Positions 1 through 11,598 are shown, numbered from the stretch's first letter. The stretch: DNA of 59,945 nt from Neolecta irregularis DAH-3 (GCA_001929475.1 LXFE01000239.1:1-59945); one strand, 5' to 3'. The notes: generated by a model from the letters alone, not told the origin. Translations and numbers: made by a program.

Positions 1-66
1 ATTAGATGTATTAGATGTATTAGATGTATTAGATGTATTAGATGTATTAGATGTATTAGATGTATT
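1..66. repeat. 9-bp tandem repeat (attagatgt)n
   Basis: About seven copies of attagatgt stand head to tail at the window edge. On the minus strand they encode Asn-Thr-Ser repeats at the C-terminus of the GCIP-like protein. The array continues off the left edge, so its true length is unknown. Confidence 0.9.
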
Positions 67-910
67 TCCAGAGGTATGTCTTTGATTGAATCGACGCGTT
101 CCGATAGCTGTATACAACAACTTTACCGTCTTGAGCTCTTTGACACATTCCCTAGCATACGTCTCTTCCTTGTCTGACAATTCAAATTTCTCAAATCCAA
201 ATCCTTCGTCATCCCAGTCCTCCAAAGACCCTTCAATCCAGCGTTCAAGCTCACCAATCCCATCATCCAAAATATCAATATAGTGTTGCAACTTGAGCAA
301 AGCATAGCCTACTACACCCATCTCAATCATTTCCTCGAGTCGATCACACGCATCCCAAATCACACCCGTAGACGATACCCGGTCCCTCCGTTCTAATCGA
401 TCCACAAGATACTTTGCTCCAGATCTAGGAGGTCGCCCGCCAATACCATCACAAACCAGCGTTTCCATACCGTCAAATACACAACAAATCAGATATCTGA
501 TCTCCTCGTAGTAAAATCGCCCTACCGTCATCGGACTCAGTGTCCGAAAGGCGGCAACCAGCCCTGGAAGCGTACTCGATACTTCAAACAGACATTTCGT
601 CGCCACACTTTGCGTTATCGGAGGACGAAGCGCGACAGATAGTTGGCTCGAGTGCGATCGTAACAGTCGGCATATATCTATAAATACCGACAAAATAGGC
701 TCGGTAGACTCTTGCTCGGATATTTTTGGTTCCAGACTGCCCCGGTGTAATTCAACTAGTCCAAGAAAAGAGTTGACCGAATCTTTTACAGGTTCTATGT
801 TAGTCTTGGTACTGTACGTCTATACCTGATTTCGGATTTATACTGTCATCGTCTGTGTTGCATTCTATACCGTTGCATTCAAACATTGGTGGTAACCAAA
901 CCTCCACCAT
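1..910 (-). CDS. GCIP / cyclin-D1-binding protein 1-like, 3' end cut by window edge
   Basis: The minus strand reads an alpha-helical protein. Exon 1 starts at 886 (alternative in-frame ATG at 910) and ends near 835; a 31-nt intron (gt...tagtcttgg region on the + strand, 804-834) follows, then one long exon runs to the window edge. The stretch GVIWDACDRLEE, followed by KLQHYIDILDDGIGELERW and an acidic WDDEGFGFEKF segment, resembles the C-terminal helical domain of cyclin-D1-binding protein 1 (GCIP) family members, which bind cyclins or transcription regulators. The carboxyl end runs into a Thr-Ser-Asn repeat encoded by 9-bp units. The family call rests on a few motifs, so it is moderate. The gene diverges from the anoctamin gene with practically no spacer. 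Confidence 0.5.
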
Positions 911-3082
911 GACTCTATCCGATGATCCCAAACCAGATATGGTTATATCTCTACGATATTCAAATGACCACCTCTCAGAACTAAAATCACAATTGGAGAA
1001 ACTCGTTTTAGCTATTCAAAGCGCAGGATTACTTGTTCAGTGTCGACAAGGAACTCGCACGTCGCTCCTTTTATTCATTAAATGTCCTGAAGCAAGGATT
1101 ACCCAAGAATCGCAAAAATCAAGGTACCCAAATTATCTATTAAATTGACGTCAAGACTGCAAGATTGGCTGCATGGCGTTCGAATCGCCAATCCTGACGA
1201 GAATTTATACCGTTCAATTAAATCGGATCCGCTCACACAAGCTGAAAGACTGAGATTAGTCTACAATCTCCTTACATCGCCGGACGGCGTTGGCTTGACT
1301 CCCAAGTTTGGAGCATGGACCATGGTCGAAAGTATATTTCCCTTGCACGACAGCGAGTTCGATCGGGTAAGCCGTTGCTGTACCAGCGTGTTCACACTAT
1401 AGGAATGGCTCCATCGAATTTCAGGTAAATGGGCCATCGACGATCACGAGCTCGATACTATACGAGCCCAATTTGGTGAGAAAATAGCTTATTATTTCGC
1501 ATTTCTGCAGTTTTATTTCCTCTGGCTGATAATTCCCTCTCTCGTTGGAATCTTTTCATACATTTTTCTCGCAAGCTATTCCATTGTTTTTTCCATTAGC
1601 ATAGGAATATGGTCAATGGTCTTTATAGAAGTTTGGCGAAGAAGAGAAATTGATTTGGCTGTGCGCTGGGGTGTAAACGGTTGTTCGGCACTGAACCATC
1701 AACGAGCTGCGTTCGTCGCGAAAAAAATACATGGAATCCAAGATCCTACCGATCAATATCTCTTTTTCAAACAGGTTTTACGTCGATTGGCTGCTGTGCC
1801 CGTTGCTTTGATCGCCGGGCTAGTGTTGACTGTTATCCTATCTGTCATCTTTTCCATTGAAGTCTTCCTAAACGAACAATTCCTATTAGGAAAGCAAAAG
1901 CTTTATCTCAGGATTTTGGTATCAATATACTTGCACCTTGCTGATTTACAGACATATCTTCCAACGGTGCTATTTGCCGCAATCGTTCCGATATTTTCCA
2001 AGCTATATACAAGTATTTCTCAAAGGCTTACTATCGCCGAAGACCACGAAACGGACGCATCCTTTGAAACCGCATGGACTCACAAGGTCTTTCTATTAAA
2101 TTTTCTCACAGCATACATGAGTTTGTTTTTGACGGCATATATTTATGGTACAACGTACTTTAAATAATTGTTGACGCTCAAGTACCTTTTGGTCAGCAAG
2201 TTGTTCCCAAATTGGATTTTCTAGGTCTCTCAGATGCGCGTGCAACTCGCTTTGAAATTAACCCTAATCGACTACGGCATCAACTCATTTACTACCTCGT
2301 CACCGCGCAAGCCCTCAATGCCGTACAGCAGCTCGTCGTTCCATATCTCATGGGTCGAGCAACAACGCACGCAAAAAACCTTCAGACTAAAATCACCAAA
2401 AAATCTCAATCAAACCAAGACCGAAAAAGTGAAGCCTCGTTCTTGGAACGTGCGCGGAATGAAGCAAATCTTCCAGACTACAAGATTTACACAGATTTCT
2501 CCGAGATGGTCATTCAGGTTTGCCTCTTGATGATTGATTCTGATTATTCTGTTTGGATATATCGTCTTATTCGGCACCATCTGGCCTATCACACCATTAT
2601 GTGCATTGGCCAACAATCTATTTGAATCTCGAACGGATGCAGCTAAACTATGCATCAACGTTCGAAGACCCGTACCTCGTCGAACAGATTCCATTGGTCC
2701 GTGGTTGGACATCCTCAGCTTCCTCTGTTTCGTAGGGTCAATTGTCTCACCGAGTATCGTTCACCTCTTTCGAGGTGGTGAACCCTCAAACAAATCGCTC
2801 CTCAGCATGATGATTGTAATCTTCTTTTCAGAAAACATTTTCTTCATGGCGCAAAACTTTACCCGGTCGATTTCAAAAGCCGTTCCTACCTCTGGACAAC
2901 GCGCAATCAATAACACGGTATTCGCAAATCGAATGGTTTATTATGAACGACTTGAAAAGAAGATCTCGGCCGACGATCCCGTACCTAAAGAGCAACATTT
3001 CGGAAATTTTTGGGCAACGGACGGATCTCAAAATGTCATCGCACAATTAGAAATCTCAATGACCGAAAAGAAGAAACAGTAA
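909..3082 (+). CDS. Anoctamin / TMEM16-family protein (Ist2-like)
   Basis: This is a multi-pass membrane protein of the anoctamin family. Fungal members are ER-plasma membrane tethers and Ca2+-activated lipid scramblases. Six exons can be joined, with introns near 1114-1145, 1367-1402, 2152-2187 (approximate) and 2518-2551. Recognisable segments are an N-terminal cytosolic part, YFAFLQFYFLWLIIPSLVG (first membrane helix), FIEVWRRRE, YVPFGQQVVPKL, the conserved FSEMVIQ/FGYIVLFGTIWP joint and LCALANNLFESRTDA. Helix 7 onward ends with a short charged tail. There is no long basic PIP2-binding tail like that of yeast Ist2. One intron (2518-2551) appears to end in TG instead of AG (see findings). 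The start ATG lies within the CATG shared with the divergent neighbour. Confidence 0.88.
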
Positions 3083-3191
3083 CCTGTTACATATCAGTTT
3101 AGAGCATTAGGCGTTATATAGCAGATCGGCATTTAGCAAATTGAATTGGTGACGCGTCCTCACCTCCGCCTCTCATCGCCATTTTTTAGAA

Positions 3192-4649
3192 ATGGCTCCC
3201 GACCTCAGTTCCTTCAATTTAGAATATAAAGGTTCATCGTCCAAGGATAAGAGCAAAAAAAGCGTTCTAGATCCACAGAAAGCTCTGACTTTGGCATTAA
3301 CTGCAGTTATTCGTCACTAATAGTAGTACTATATCCAAAAGATCGAACAAGCCTCTTTAAAAATAAATGAAAAAACACAAAATCTTCGTCGTTTAGAAGC
3401 CCAGAGGAATTCATTGAATGCAAAAGGCACGATATATAATGTACCAATTTTGACTATCTAGTTCGCTTACTTCGAGAAGAGTTGCAGTTGCTGCAAGAGC
3501 CTTGTTCTTGGGTTGGAGAAGTAGTCAAGCCAATGGGAAAAGACAAAGTTCTTGTCAAGGTATACATCGTAGCTTCTCTGCTTACCCGAGGTTCACCCAG
3601 AAGGCAAATACGTCGTTGAAATGAGTCCTGATATCGATGTCAAAGATCTCAAACCTTCAATTCGAGTTGCTCTTCGAAATGATTCATATGTGATTCATAA
3701 AATCCTACCGAATAAAGTCGATCCCCTTGTGTCTTTGATGATGGTTGAGAAAGTTCCCGATAGTACTTATGAAATGATTGGAGGTCTCGATAAACAAATC
3801 AAGGAAATCAAAGAAGTGATCGAATTACCTGTAAAACACCCAGAACTGTTTGAAAGTTTGGGTATTGCTCAGCCAAAAGGTGTATTATTATATGGTCCTC
3901 CCGGAACTGGAAAGACCTTACTCGCAAGAGCAGTTGCGCACCATACCGATTGTCGCTTCATCCGTGTTTCTGGCTCTGAATTGTATTCCGTATTTTAACA
4001 TGTCTAATGGATTCAGAGTACAAAAGTATATCGGAGAAGGCAGTCGAATGGTGCGAGAGTTGTTTGTGATGGCCCGTGAACATGCTCCCTCGATTATTTT
4101 CATGGACGAAATTGATTCAATCGGTTCAAGTCGAACGGAATCTGGAACCGGTGGTGGTGACTCTGAAGTTCAGCGAACAATGATGGAGTTGCTCAATCAG
4201 TTGGATGGGTTTGAGTCACACAAAAATATCAAGGCAAGTTTAAGGCTAGACTCTGCTGATAGCATTAGGTTATCATGGCCACGAATCGTATCGACATACT
4301 TGATCCCGCCCTGCTGCGTCCAGGTCGAATTGACCGCAAAATTGAATTCCCACCGCCAACAGTAGAGGCCCGTGCGGATATTTTGAAGATTCACTCGCGG
4401 TCTATGAATTTGACGCGAGGCATTGATTTACACAAGGTTGCAGAAAAGCTGAATGGAGCATCTGGGGCAGAAGTAAAAGGTGTTTGTACCGAGGCAGGAA
4501 TGTACGCACTTCGTGAGAGACGTGTTCACGTTACGGTAAGTTCATTTTTTTGCATGCTAACAGTATTATAGCAAGAGGATTTTGAAATGGCTGTTGGAAA
4601 GGTCATGGCAAAGAGTGGTGACGATTCTGCTATGAGATTCTTCAAATAG
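3192..4649 (+). CDS. RPT6: 26S proteasome regulatory ATPase subunit Rpt6 (PSMC5)
   Basis: This AAA+ ATPase of the 19S base unfolds ubiquitylated substrates for the 20S core in nucleus and cytosol. The N-terminal coiled coil ([36 protein letters not shown]) precedes the OB domain ([15 protein letters not shown]). The AAA core has Walker A GPPGTGKT, Walker B IIFMDEID, the arginine-finger segment [20 protein letters not shown] and [16 protein letters not shown]. The C-terminus is ...MRFFK. The match to fission-yeast and human Rpt6 is near identity along most of the core. Six or seven introns of 31-37 nt interrupt it. Three of them (3294-3326, 3427-3461, 4234-4268) use GC at the donor. The 3294-3326 intron could also be drawn with a longer GT donor at about 3264, since its length is a multiple of three. 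Confidence 0.96.
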
Positions 4650-4903
4650 TCCGTATAATCAATAGTTTCGAATTGCTCCATGAACGATGGTCTAGTGCTT
4701 TGCCAACGTTTGCGATCTGATCTTCACTTTAATCACTTGCAGATTTTAGGGCCAATTGAGTGAGCAGCGGAATTTAAAACCCACCCGTTAGAGTCGCGCT
4801 ATAATTGTCTTCATGCCCAACTCCTTGTTAAAACAATTATCCGGCTGTACTCCTTGATCTTGCTCCTGAAAGCGCGAATCTTTTCCAATTAGCACTACAG
4901 GCC

Positions 4904-7900
4904 ATGCCCGTCAGTGTCAGCGCAGACGACGACTTTAACAGTAAGCCTTCCCTTCAACATTCTCGAAGCCGCTCTCGCAGTACATCTTCAGAGCCAAATA
5001 TCGGTTCGTCTCCATATGCCGGAAGCAGCGGGTCTGCAGCGACTATCCGGCGATTGATTCAAGCATCAGAAATGAAAGAAGCGACCAAGTCAACAGGAAC
5101 TGCAATTTACTCCGAATCGACATCAGCGCTTCCTTCTCCTTCTCTGCAGCGCTCGAATATACTCGAAAGTCAAATGTCTGGTTCTGATGTTTCAGTGCGG
5201 AGGCCGCAGGAAGAGTCCAAGAAACAGACGACTCGGCCCCGAAAGTCTCTCGCCAGATTAGCTTCCCATTCAGCGAATAGAGGTTATTTCAGCACAGATG
5301 ACCATGAGAGTGAAGTGGATGCAGACGTAGAAGCTGTAAAGGCTGAATTGGAGAGAGATTGGTGCCGCAGAAAACGAGATGTTTCAGATCACAAAAGACG
5401 AGACACTAATCGCACATTTGAATATCGCAATCACGAAGAAACAGATGAAAGTGATATAGATGAAGATATCCGTCTGGAATCTGGTGTTAATGGCGCTGAC
5501 CAGCGGGCAGAGAACTCAGATTCCAGAAGCCTGTCTTCAGACCACAGCTTTACTCTCAAGGTACGGTTGAATATATGCGAATTAATGGGTTAGGACCGCC
5601 AAGAAGCTATCAATATTACACATCCTTTTGGTTTAAGGCTGTGGAAACCGGCCATCTATAAGAAATTTCGCTCAGTGCAACGTACAGCAGAAGCAGACAT
5701 TCACTCTGCTCCAGGAAGCCGAATAGGAGAACATCACTTTACCATCGGTAATCTGTTTTATACTCTTGTCTTTGGATGGTGGCTTGCACTTGCTGCATTA
5801 TCCTTATCGGCTATCGTCTGTCTGTTTTACTGTGTTTCTCGCAGTGCGATAGACTACGCGCACGTTTTTCTCGGACTTTCACGCTACTTGTTTTTTCCTT
5901 TTGGAAAGTTTGTAGAACTTCGCCAAGAAGAAGAATATGCAGAAGAAGACGCGGGAGAAGGATTGAGCATTGCCGAATACCAAAATTACGGATCTAATGA
6001 CATTGAACGAGGAAGGAACCTTTCCAACTCAGCTCGACCCAGGAGTCTGATTGGTAACCGTCGATCAAGCATTGATAGCCATTCAGAGACTGAATCTCTC
6101 ATGGGCCAATATCGTGATCGGGATAGACAACATTACAAGTCTCGAGTTAGAAAACATCGATTATTCGGCCGTGGAGAATGGAACTTGGGTCGCATTATCT
6201 TCTTCATGTTATTCTATGGGCTCATGAGTATGTTTATTATTTCACAACGCGGCTAACACGTCAAGCACCGTTACTACTTCTCGTATCTGCAATCAATTGG
6301 CTTTTCATCTTCACTATCCCAATATCTCGTGTTATGTTTACTCTCTTCTCGCATATTCGTCGACACCCGCTTGCAATTACCTTCCATCCAGATATCAGTA
6401 CATCACGGGCATATAAAAGGCCAGACGGCGAGACTTCAACCGTTCTTCTTTGCATGTATAGGGCTGTGCGTTGGAAATACTACAAGTTCACTGTCGATGG
6501 AACAAATATCTTCTTTATTAACCTCATGTTTCTAGTTATATTTGTCATAGTGGACGAATTCGTGCTTGGGCCTGCCATTGGACACGATTCGATCATTTCT
6601 AATCCCGCACTCATATTTGTTTTAGCGTTATTTTCCATTATTCCACTGGCGTATTTTATTGGCATGGCGGTTGCGTCAATTTCTGCTCAGTCTTCAATAG
6701 GAATGGGTGCTGCAATCAACGCTTTTTTTGGTTCCGTTGTCGAAGTATTCTTATACTGCGTCGCTTTGACCCAAGGAAAAGGTCGCCTGGTAGAGGGAAG
6801 CATTATTGGAAGCGTTTTAGCGGGTATTCTGCTAATGCCAGGTTCATCCATGTGCGCTGGAGCCCTGAAGAGGAAAACTCAACGCTTTAATGCAAAGAGT
6901 GCAGGTGTGCTCAGCTTTGGATTATTCCCTAATACCAGGTGTTACTTCAACAATGCTTCTGTTTGCTATCCTTGGGGTCTTTGCCCCAACTCTCTTCTAT
7001 CAGATCTATGGAACGGTATTTTATGTTTTGGGCGTCGTCTAATGTCTAGTACGAGTTAAGATGTGCGAAATGTTCCAGCAAACACCAGGAAGATTGTCAA
7101 CGTTGCTACTTTGATCAAACGCCAGCAGTCAATGATCCTTTCTACCACACTTCAGTCAAACCTTTTTCGTACATTTGTTCAGCCTTCCTTCTCCTCTCAT
7201 ATCTCATCGGACTGTGGTTCACGCTGCGAACACATGCTGCTCAAATTTGGCAAACCAATACGCCTGCACAACCACCAGAACACTTTGATCATCGAGCTGA
7301 AGGATACAGATCATACACTGGCACTGGACATCCTCCCCTTCAATCTCCTACTATCCGGTTATCAGCCTTTCTTAACCGACTTATTCCATCTAATGTGTCC
7401 CGGCCTCCTTCCCACGCAGAATGGGTAGAAGGAGAACGGAGAAACGATATGCCTGGAAATAGGTCCGTACCCACGATCGCAGCTGGTCTGTCATCAGAGG
7501 AAAATCTCGCGCTCGCACATACTGTAGCTCGAGTCGCCGCTGAAGCTGCAACTTTGGCTGTGCGAGACCACCACACACGCCACAGATCATACTATGATCG
7601 TAAGAAGACAGCTCGGGGAACGGAAATTGAAGGTGTTGAAGAACACGAAGAAACTGGAGCACATGGTGGGCATAATGCGCCCAATTGGGGAAGAACCAAG
7701 AGCGCGGTTATTCTTCTGACTGCAACAGTCTTGTATGCAGTTATCGCAGGTGAGGCGTATTAACAAGAAACACTAATGATAGAAATCTTGGTTGATACCG
7801 TTGATGTCGTTCTCGAAAATGTCAAAATTGATGAAAAGTTTCTTGGATTTACCCTATTTGCATTGGTTCCAAATACCACCGAGTTTCTCAACGCCATATC

Positions 7901-8354
7901 TTTTGCGTTGAACGGAAACATCGCGTTAAGGTACACTGCTTTAAAAGACTTTGTTCATAGATAGCATGGAAATTGGTTCAGCATATGCTCTTCAAGTTTG
8001 TCTCTTGCAGATCCCAACTCTTGTTGCATTTAGCGCGTATATGCATTGGAATAACACGGAACTGGCGGCCTATACATTCAGGTTTCTTTTTCCTAGCTTC
8101 ACGACTAATTTCTTTAGTCTGATATTTCCTCGATGGGACTTGGTTACAGTTGTCATTTGTGTATTTCTTCTCTCGTATATGTATGGAGAAGGCAAGGGCA
8201 ACTATTTTAAAGGGTCTATCCTTGTCATGAGCTATTTTGTCGTCTTACTTGGATTTTATTATAGTCCCAACGAGGTACAATTACGCTTGTATTGTTGTAC
8301 TAATGAAAAAAGGCCGAGCACTCGTTTATTGGTAGTCTTACGCGATTTTCTTGA
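4904..8354 (+). CDS. Vnx1-like vacuolar cation/H+ antiporter (CAX family)
   Basis: This is a long polytopic protein of the Ca2+:cation exchanger superfamily, in the subgroup with an extended N-terminus that includes yeast Vnx1 (vacuolar Na+,K+/H+ exchange). About 230 residues of Ser/Arg/Asp-rich cytosolic sequence precede the first membrane segments (FTIGNLFYTLVFGWWLALAA, LLLLVSAINWLFIFTIPISR). The first exchanger repeat contains GAAINAFFGSVVEVFLY and the second FALVPNTTEFLNAISFALNG, the two inverted c-domains carrying the essential acidic residues. The long central loop between repeats is His/Glu rich (DHHTRHRSYYDRKK, EEHEETGAHGGH). About nine short introns were placed. The last exon after 8319 is short and its end (TGA at 8352) depends on the final splice choice. 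Confidence 0.88.
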
Positions 8355-8491
8355 ATATTTGATTGCATGGTGTTTTGTGGGGGTATCTTGTTCTTGCTTA
8401 CATACTTGAAGAAACAGCTTTTAGTTGGTGATATACAAATAATTTTTCACATATTGAAATATGCATCCTATCCTGAACGCCAATGAATCTT

Positions 8492-8916
8492 TTAATGATC
8501 TTCTGCCTTTCTCAAGATATTATCTGATTCTCCTGGTAAACGTTCTACACGCTTTTGTTCCCAGTTGTCTAATTCCTCGTTGCTCATTTGCAGTCGCTGG
8601 GATAAGCCGAGTAGAGAATGAGTTGAATACCCAGTACTCCTCTTTGAAATCAAATTTCCTTCGATTCCGCGCAATACTAAGAGCTTCCTCCTCCGTGACC
8701 TGTAAAATAAACACGTAGCTAACAGGCCAAATCCACCTCTTTGACTTTTCGGTCATGCCGCTCGTACTTTAATGTAGTCGCGTTCTCTAACGCAAATGAT
8801 CCAGCAACCATAGTCGCCATAAACGGCATGCCGAAAAGCATAAAAGGATGTCTATTAAACATTTTCCGAGCTCTTTCATAGAATGAACTCGGCAGTCTCC
8901 ATGTGCGCCGCTGCAT
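8492..8916 (-). CDS. COX16: Cytochrome c oxidase assembly protein COX16
   Basis: This is a small mitochondrial inner-membrane protein needed for complex IV assembly. The order is a basic N-terminus, NRHPFMLFGMPFMATMVAGSF (single membrane helix), the signature LKYERHDRKVKE, then NRRKFDFKEEYW, LDNWEQKRVERLPGESDNIL and a short tail. Length (about 110 residues) and motif order fit COX16. Two introns interrupt it: one at about 8702-8739 whose donor can be read as GT (38 nt), and one at about 8608-8640. The gene is convergent with the Vnx1-like gene; their stop codons are about 137 bp apart. Confidence 0.9.
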
Positions 8917-9016
8917 CAATGACGCGATGTTGAAACGAATCCCGTGATAAAAAGTACCAACGTTGAAATCATGTACGTCGATTCATGATGGACAACGAGG
9001 ATATTAATCATTGGCG

Positions 9017-10103
9017 ATGGATTTGACTGTTTCTTTGTACAAGATTCATGCACATCAAGGGTTACCTTCGAATCTCCCGCCAGCCCCAATTCTCCTGATC
9101 AAACGAATCAATTTCATATCCGGGACCCAACCGCGAGCGAATTTACAGGGACTAGTACAATCTACACCGGATCGGTACAAGTATTCGTCTTTAATATTCT
9201 AGGGTAACATTTGTAGACTGATTCTCAGTGATGGAGAATATAATATGCGCGGTACAAATGGAATCGGGGCTTCGAGACACTAATCAAGGAAAGCATTATT
9301 GCATTCTAGTTTAAATTTTCTGGTTTCATCGGATCCGCCCTTGATTAAAGTATCTGGACGAATCAAGTTGGATGAATACAGTACTTTTACGACTACTCGG
9401 AAGAACGGCGCTGGATTTGTTCGGTATATTTTGATCACGTCTGTGGTTCCTGTTGAACATACGGCGGGTATGCGAGTGGGAGGGTATGGGACGCCTGATG
9501 CGTGTGGAACGGGGAGTGCCTCACAGACCGTCTCAGTCATAGACAAGCCATTTCCTACTGCAATCCCATTCGACCAAACAACATTGAGAAATATATGTTA
9601 TTTAAAAGAATTGGAGACGAAGAAACATCGGGATATTGTGGGTAAACATTGTCATCCCTTCTTTTGCTCAGAAAACAGATATCTTTGCTGTTGTAACGTT
9701 TGTCGACAAAATTGTAAACAGACAAGGCGTAAGCCATACTCTCACCAAACCGGCGCTCTAACCCCGAACAAGTCTCAAAAACGGGACATTGATTTAATGG
9801 ATCTAACGAATCCTACTCCAACGAGATTAAGCGGTATCTCTTCCCCATCAACGAGTATAACTTAGCTGACATTTCCTTTTTCCGGGGAGGGCAGTCTGGC
9901 AAGATGTTTCTGCAGTCACCTTTCAAATTGGAGATGTAGTATTTTATCAACATCTTACAGCATGGAATTATCGTAATACGATGACTTTAAATGCATTTAT
10001 CCAACGCAACCCGAGAAAAGAAAACCCGAGAATTTTTATAAATCCTCAGTGTCCAGAGACAAATCAATTGCGAGAATGGTATTACCTTTTTAAACCGAGT
10101 TGA
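9017..10103 (+). CDS. RPA1-like protein, copy A (RPA1N + DBD-B only)
   Basis: This is a short paralogue of the replication protein A large subunit. Joining six exons (introns about 9180-9215, 9252-9293, 9640-9676, 9741-9785 and 9859-9898) gives about 295 residues. The first 130 read as the RPA1 N-terminal OB fold: PILLIKRINFIS, DRYKLILSDGEYNMRALLHS, then a strand pair ending RYILITSVVPVE. A linker follows, then a DBD-B-like fold: HRDIVDIFAVVTFVDKIV, KRDIDLMDLT, IWQDVSAVTFQIGDVV and the hallmark INPQCPETNQLREWY, which parallels the INPDxPEAxxLRGWY end of RPA1 DBD-B as I know it. DBD-A and the zinc-bearing DBD-C of canonical RPA1 (about 600 residues) are absent. All frames stay open after splicing, so this looks like a functional gene. 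A second copy lies 398 bp downstream. Confidence 0.72.
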
Positions 10104-10501
10104 CGATTCTTGGTGGCGGAGTCGAGAGACCAGTAATCACAATCATACTACGCCATGAGAATGGTATCGAATGAGATAGTATCGGGATTGACCCGACACT
10201 CTTTTAATATTCGAAGCAAAGCGAGTATAACGACCGACATTACCTCGAGAATGATAGAAGCTACATAAAAATCCAACTTGAAGGCCTTTAGGTGTCGACT
10301 TTATCACAAGATAAGAAACGTAAAGAGAAGAAACTAATAATACCTGATTTTCCCACCTTCCAACAAGAAAATCCACCGTGATACACGTAAACTAGCAATA
10401 CCTGATTTTCTCAAATTTCCACTTTCCCAACAAAAAGAATCATACTCGTTCCAAGAAAATATCAAGTCCAACTAGAACGAGTACATCTATACCGCCGAGA
10501 A
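10104..10501. other. AT-rich spacer between the two RPA1-like genes
   Basis: No supported gene. The spacer is rich in CAAGAAAA and AGAAAC blocks. It carries an imperfect direct repeat, aatacctgattttc, near 10340 and again near 10400, each followed by a ttcca(a/c) run. A minus-strand open stretch at 10143-10376 has no recognisable motif and is probably chance. Confidence 0.5.
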
Positions 10502-11539
10502 ATGACAAGGAAAATCACGATAGGCGCACTAAATTTAATACACAATGAAATCCCCGTCTTTCAACCCCTCTTGATCATCAAAAAAATCAAAAAACAAGAG
10601 GACAGTGAAATTGAAAAAAGAGTAGGATTTCCATGCCCATCACGATTCCGGTACCTTCAAAAGAAAGACGTAATTAACGTAAAGATTAGTGTTAAGTGAT
10701 GGGAAATATAATATGAGAGGTAAATTCTGGTTGAAAGTAGAGTAACACCAGGCGAATTAGTAAATTCGTTGCATTGGATGATCGAAAACGGTGATGACAA
10801 AATGGAAAAATTGAGTGAGGGGAGTATTATCATTCTTTTGAAATTTCATTTATTTCAAGTTTTTCGAAAGAGGGATGGGGTGAGTGTCAATTATATCTAC
10901 ATTGAAGAAATAAAATTACTCTCCCAAAAAATAAAGTTGGTAAAAGAAAAAGCACCTCTTGGTATAGTTTAACCGTTAGAATAAGAGTATTTCGCCTTTT
11001 AGTGTGCGGGCGATGGAGAGTGTTGTTCCGCCTGGGATTATTGGAAGAGTACGGACGTTGGCGGAGGTATTCGAAGAGAAAACTACGCCGGTGAATACTA
11101 AAGTAGGTAAGGAAGTCCAAGGAGAGAAAGTGTGTGTTGAAGGGTAGTTATTCTTGTTGTTGTGAAGAAGGTATTTGGGACGCGAGTTGCTGGACCGTTG
11201 GGTATAACCAGAGATCTCGAGGTTCAAGATACTTCAAAGGATGAAAGTATCAAGATTTCGGGTAAAACAAAAGGCTGGGTATTCGACTGACAATAGTATT
11301 TCAAGATGTTTCGAGTCTTGAATTTTATATTGGAGATGTATTGTTGTATGAAAACGTTACCGTGAGACGAATTCGAAATGAGGGGTTGTTGAATGCATTT
11401 CGTGAAGAAGGGACACTTTCACCGCGGGTGATAATTAATCCGAATTGCAAAGAAGGTAAAATTTTGCGACGATGGTGAGTAAAATTCAGAGGCGAGTTTA
11501 TTTTTTTTGATGGTATAGGTTCCTATGTTCAACCAGTAA
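10502..11539 (+). CDS. RPA1-like protein, copy B (RPA1N + DBD-B only)
   Basis: This is the tandem paralogue of the gene at 9017. Exons join into about 300 residues using introns near 10652-10685, 10715-10745, 10938-10977, 11105-11145, 11262-11296 and 11477-11520. The N-domain reads ITIGALNLIHNE, PLLIIKKIKKQ, RFRLVLSDGKYNMRGELVNS, LSEGSIIILLKFHLFQV and YIYIEEIKLL, again the RPA1N pattern. The second half reads VVVILVVVKKVFGTRV, ITRDLEVQDTSKDESIKI, VFQDVSSLEFYIGDVLLYENV and VIINPNCKEGKILRRW, the DBD-B end. Splice signals and frames are intact, but the protein is more diverged than copy A, and the tryptophan seen in IWQD of copy A is Phe here. DBD-A and DBD-C are missing in both copies, so the loss predates the duplication or was selected. 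Confidence 0.68.
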
Positions 11540-11598
11540 GCTGTAGCTGCCCAGCGCAGAATGTACATCCGTATATAACAGAATACACTTTTTTAAAA

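Noticed and set aside
8702-8729. GC-AG intron in COX16 (gcctgttag...)
   Set aside because: A GT donor ten bases upstream gives a canonical 38-nt intron and a better protein, so it was not counted among the GC-AG cases.
10143-10376. Minus-strand 77-residue open frame between the RPA1-like genes
   Set aside because: No motif, no splice partner and AT-rich low-complexity composition; it overlaps a direct repeat.
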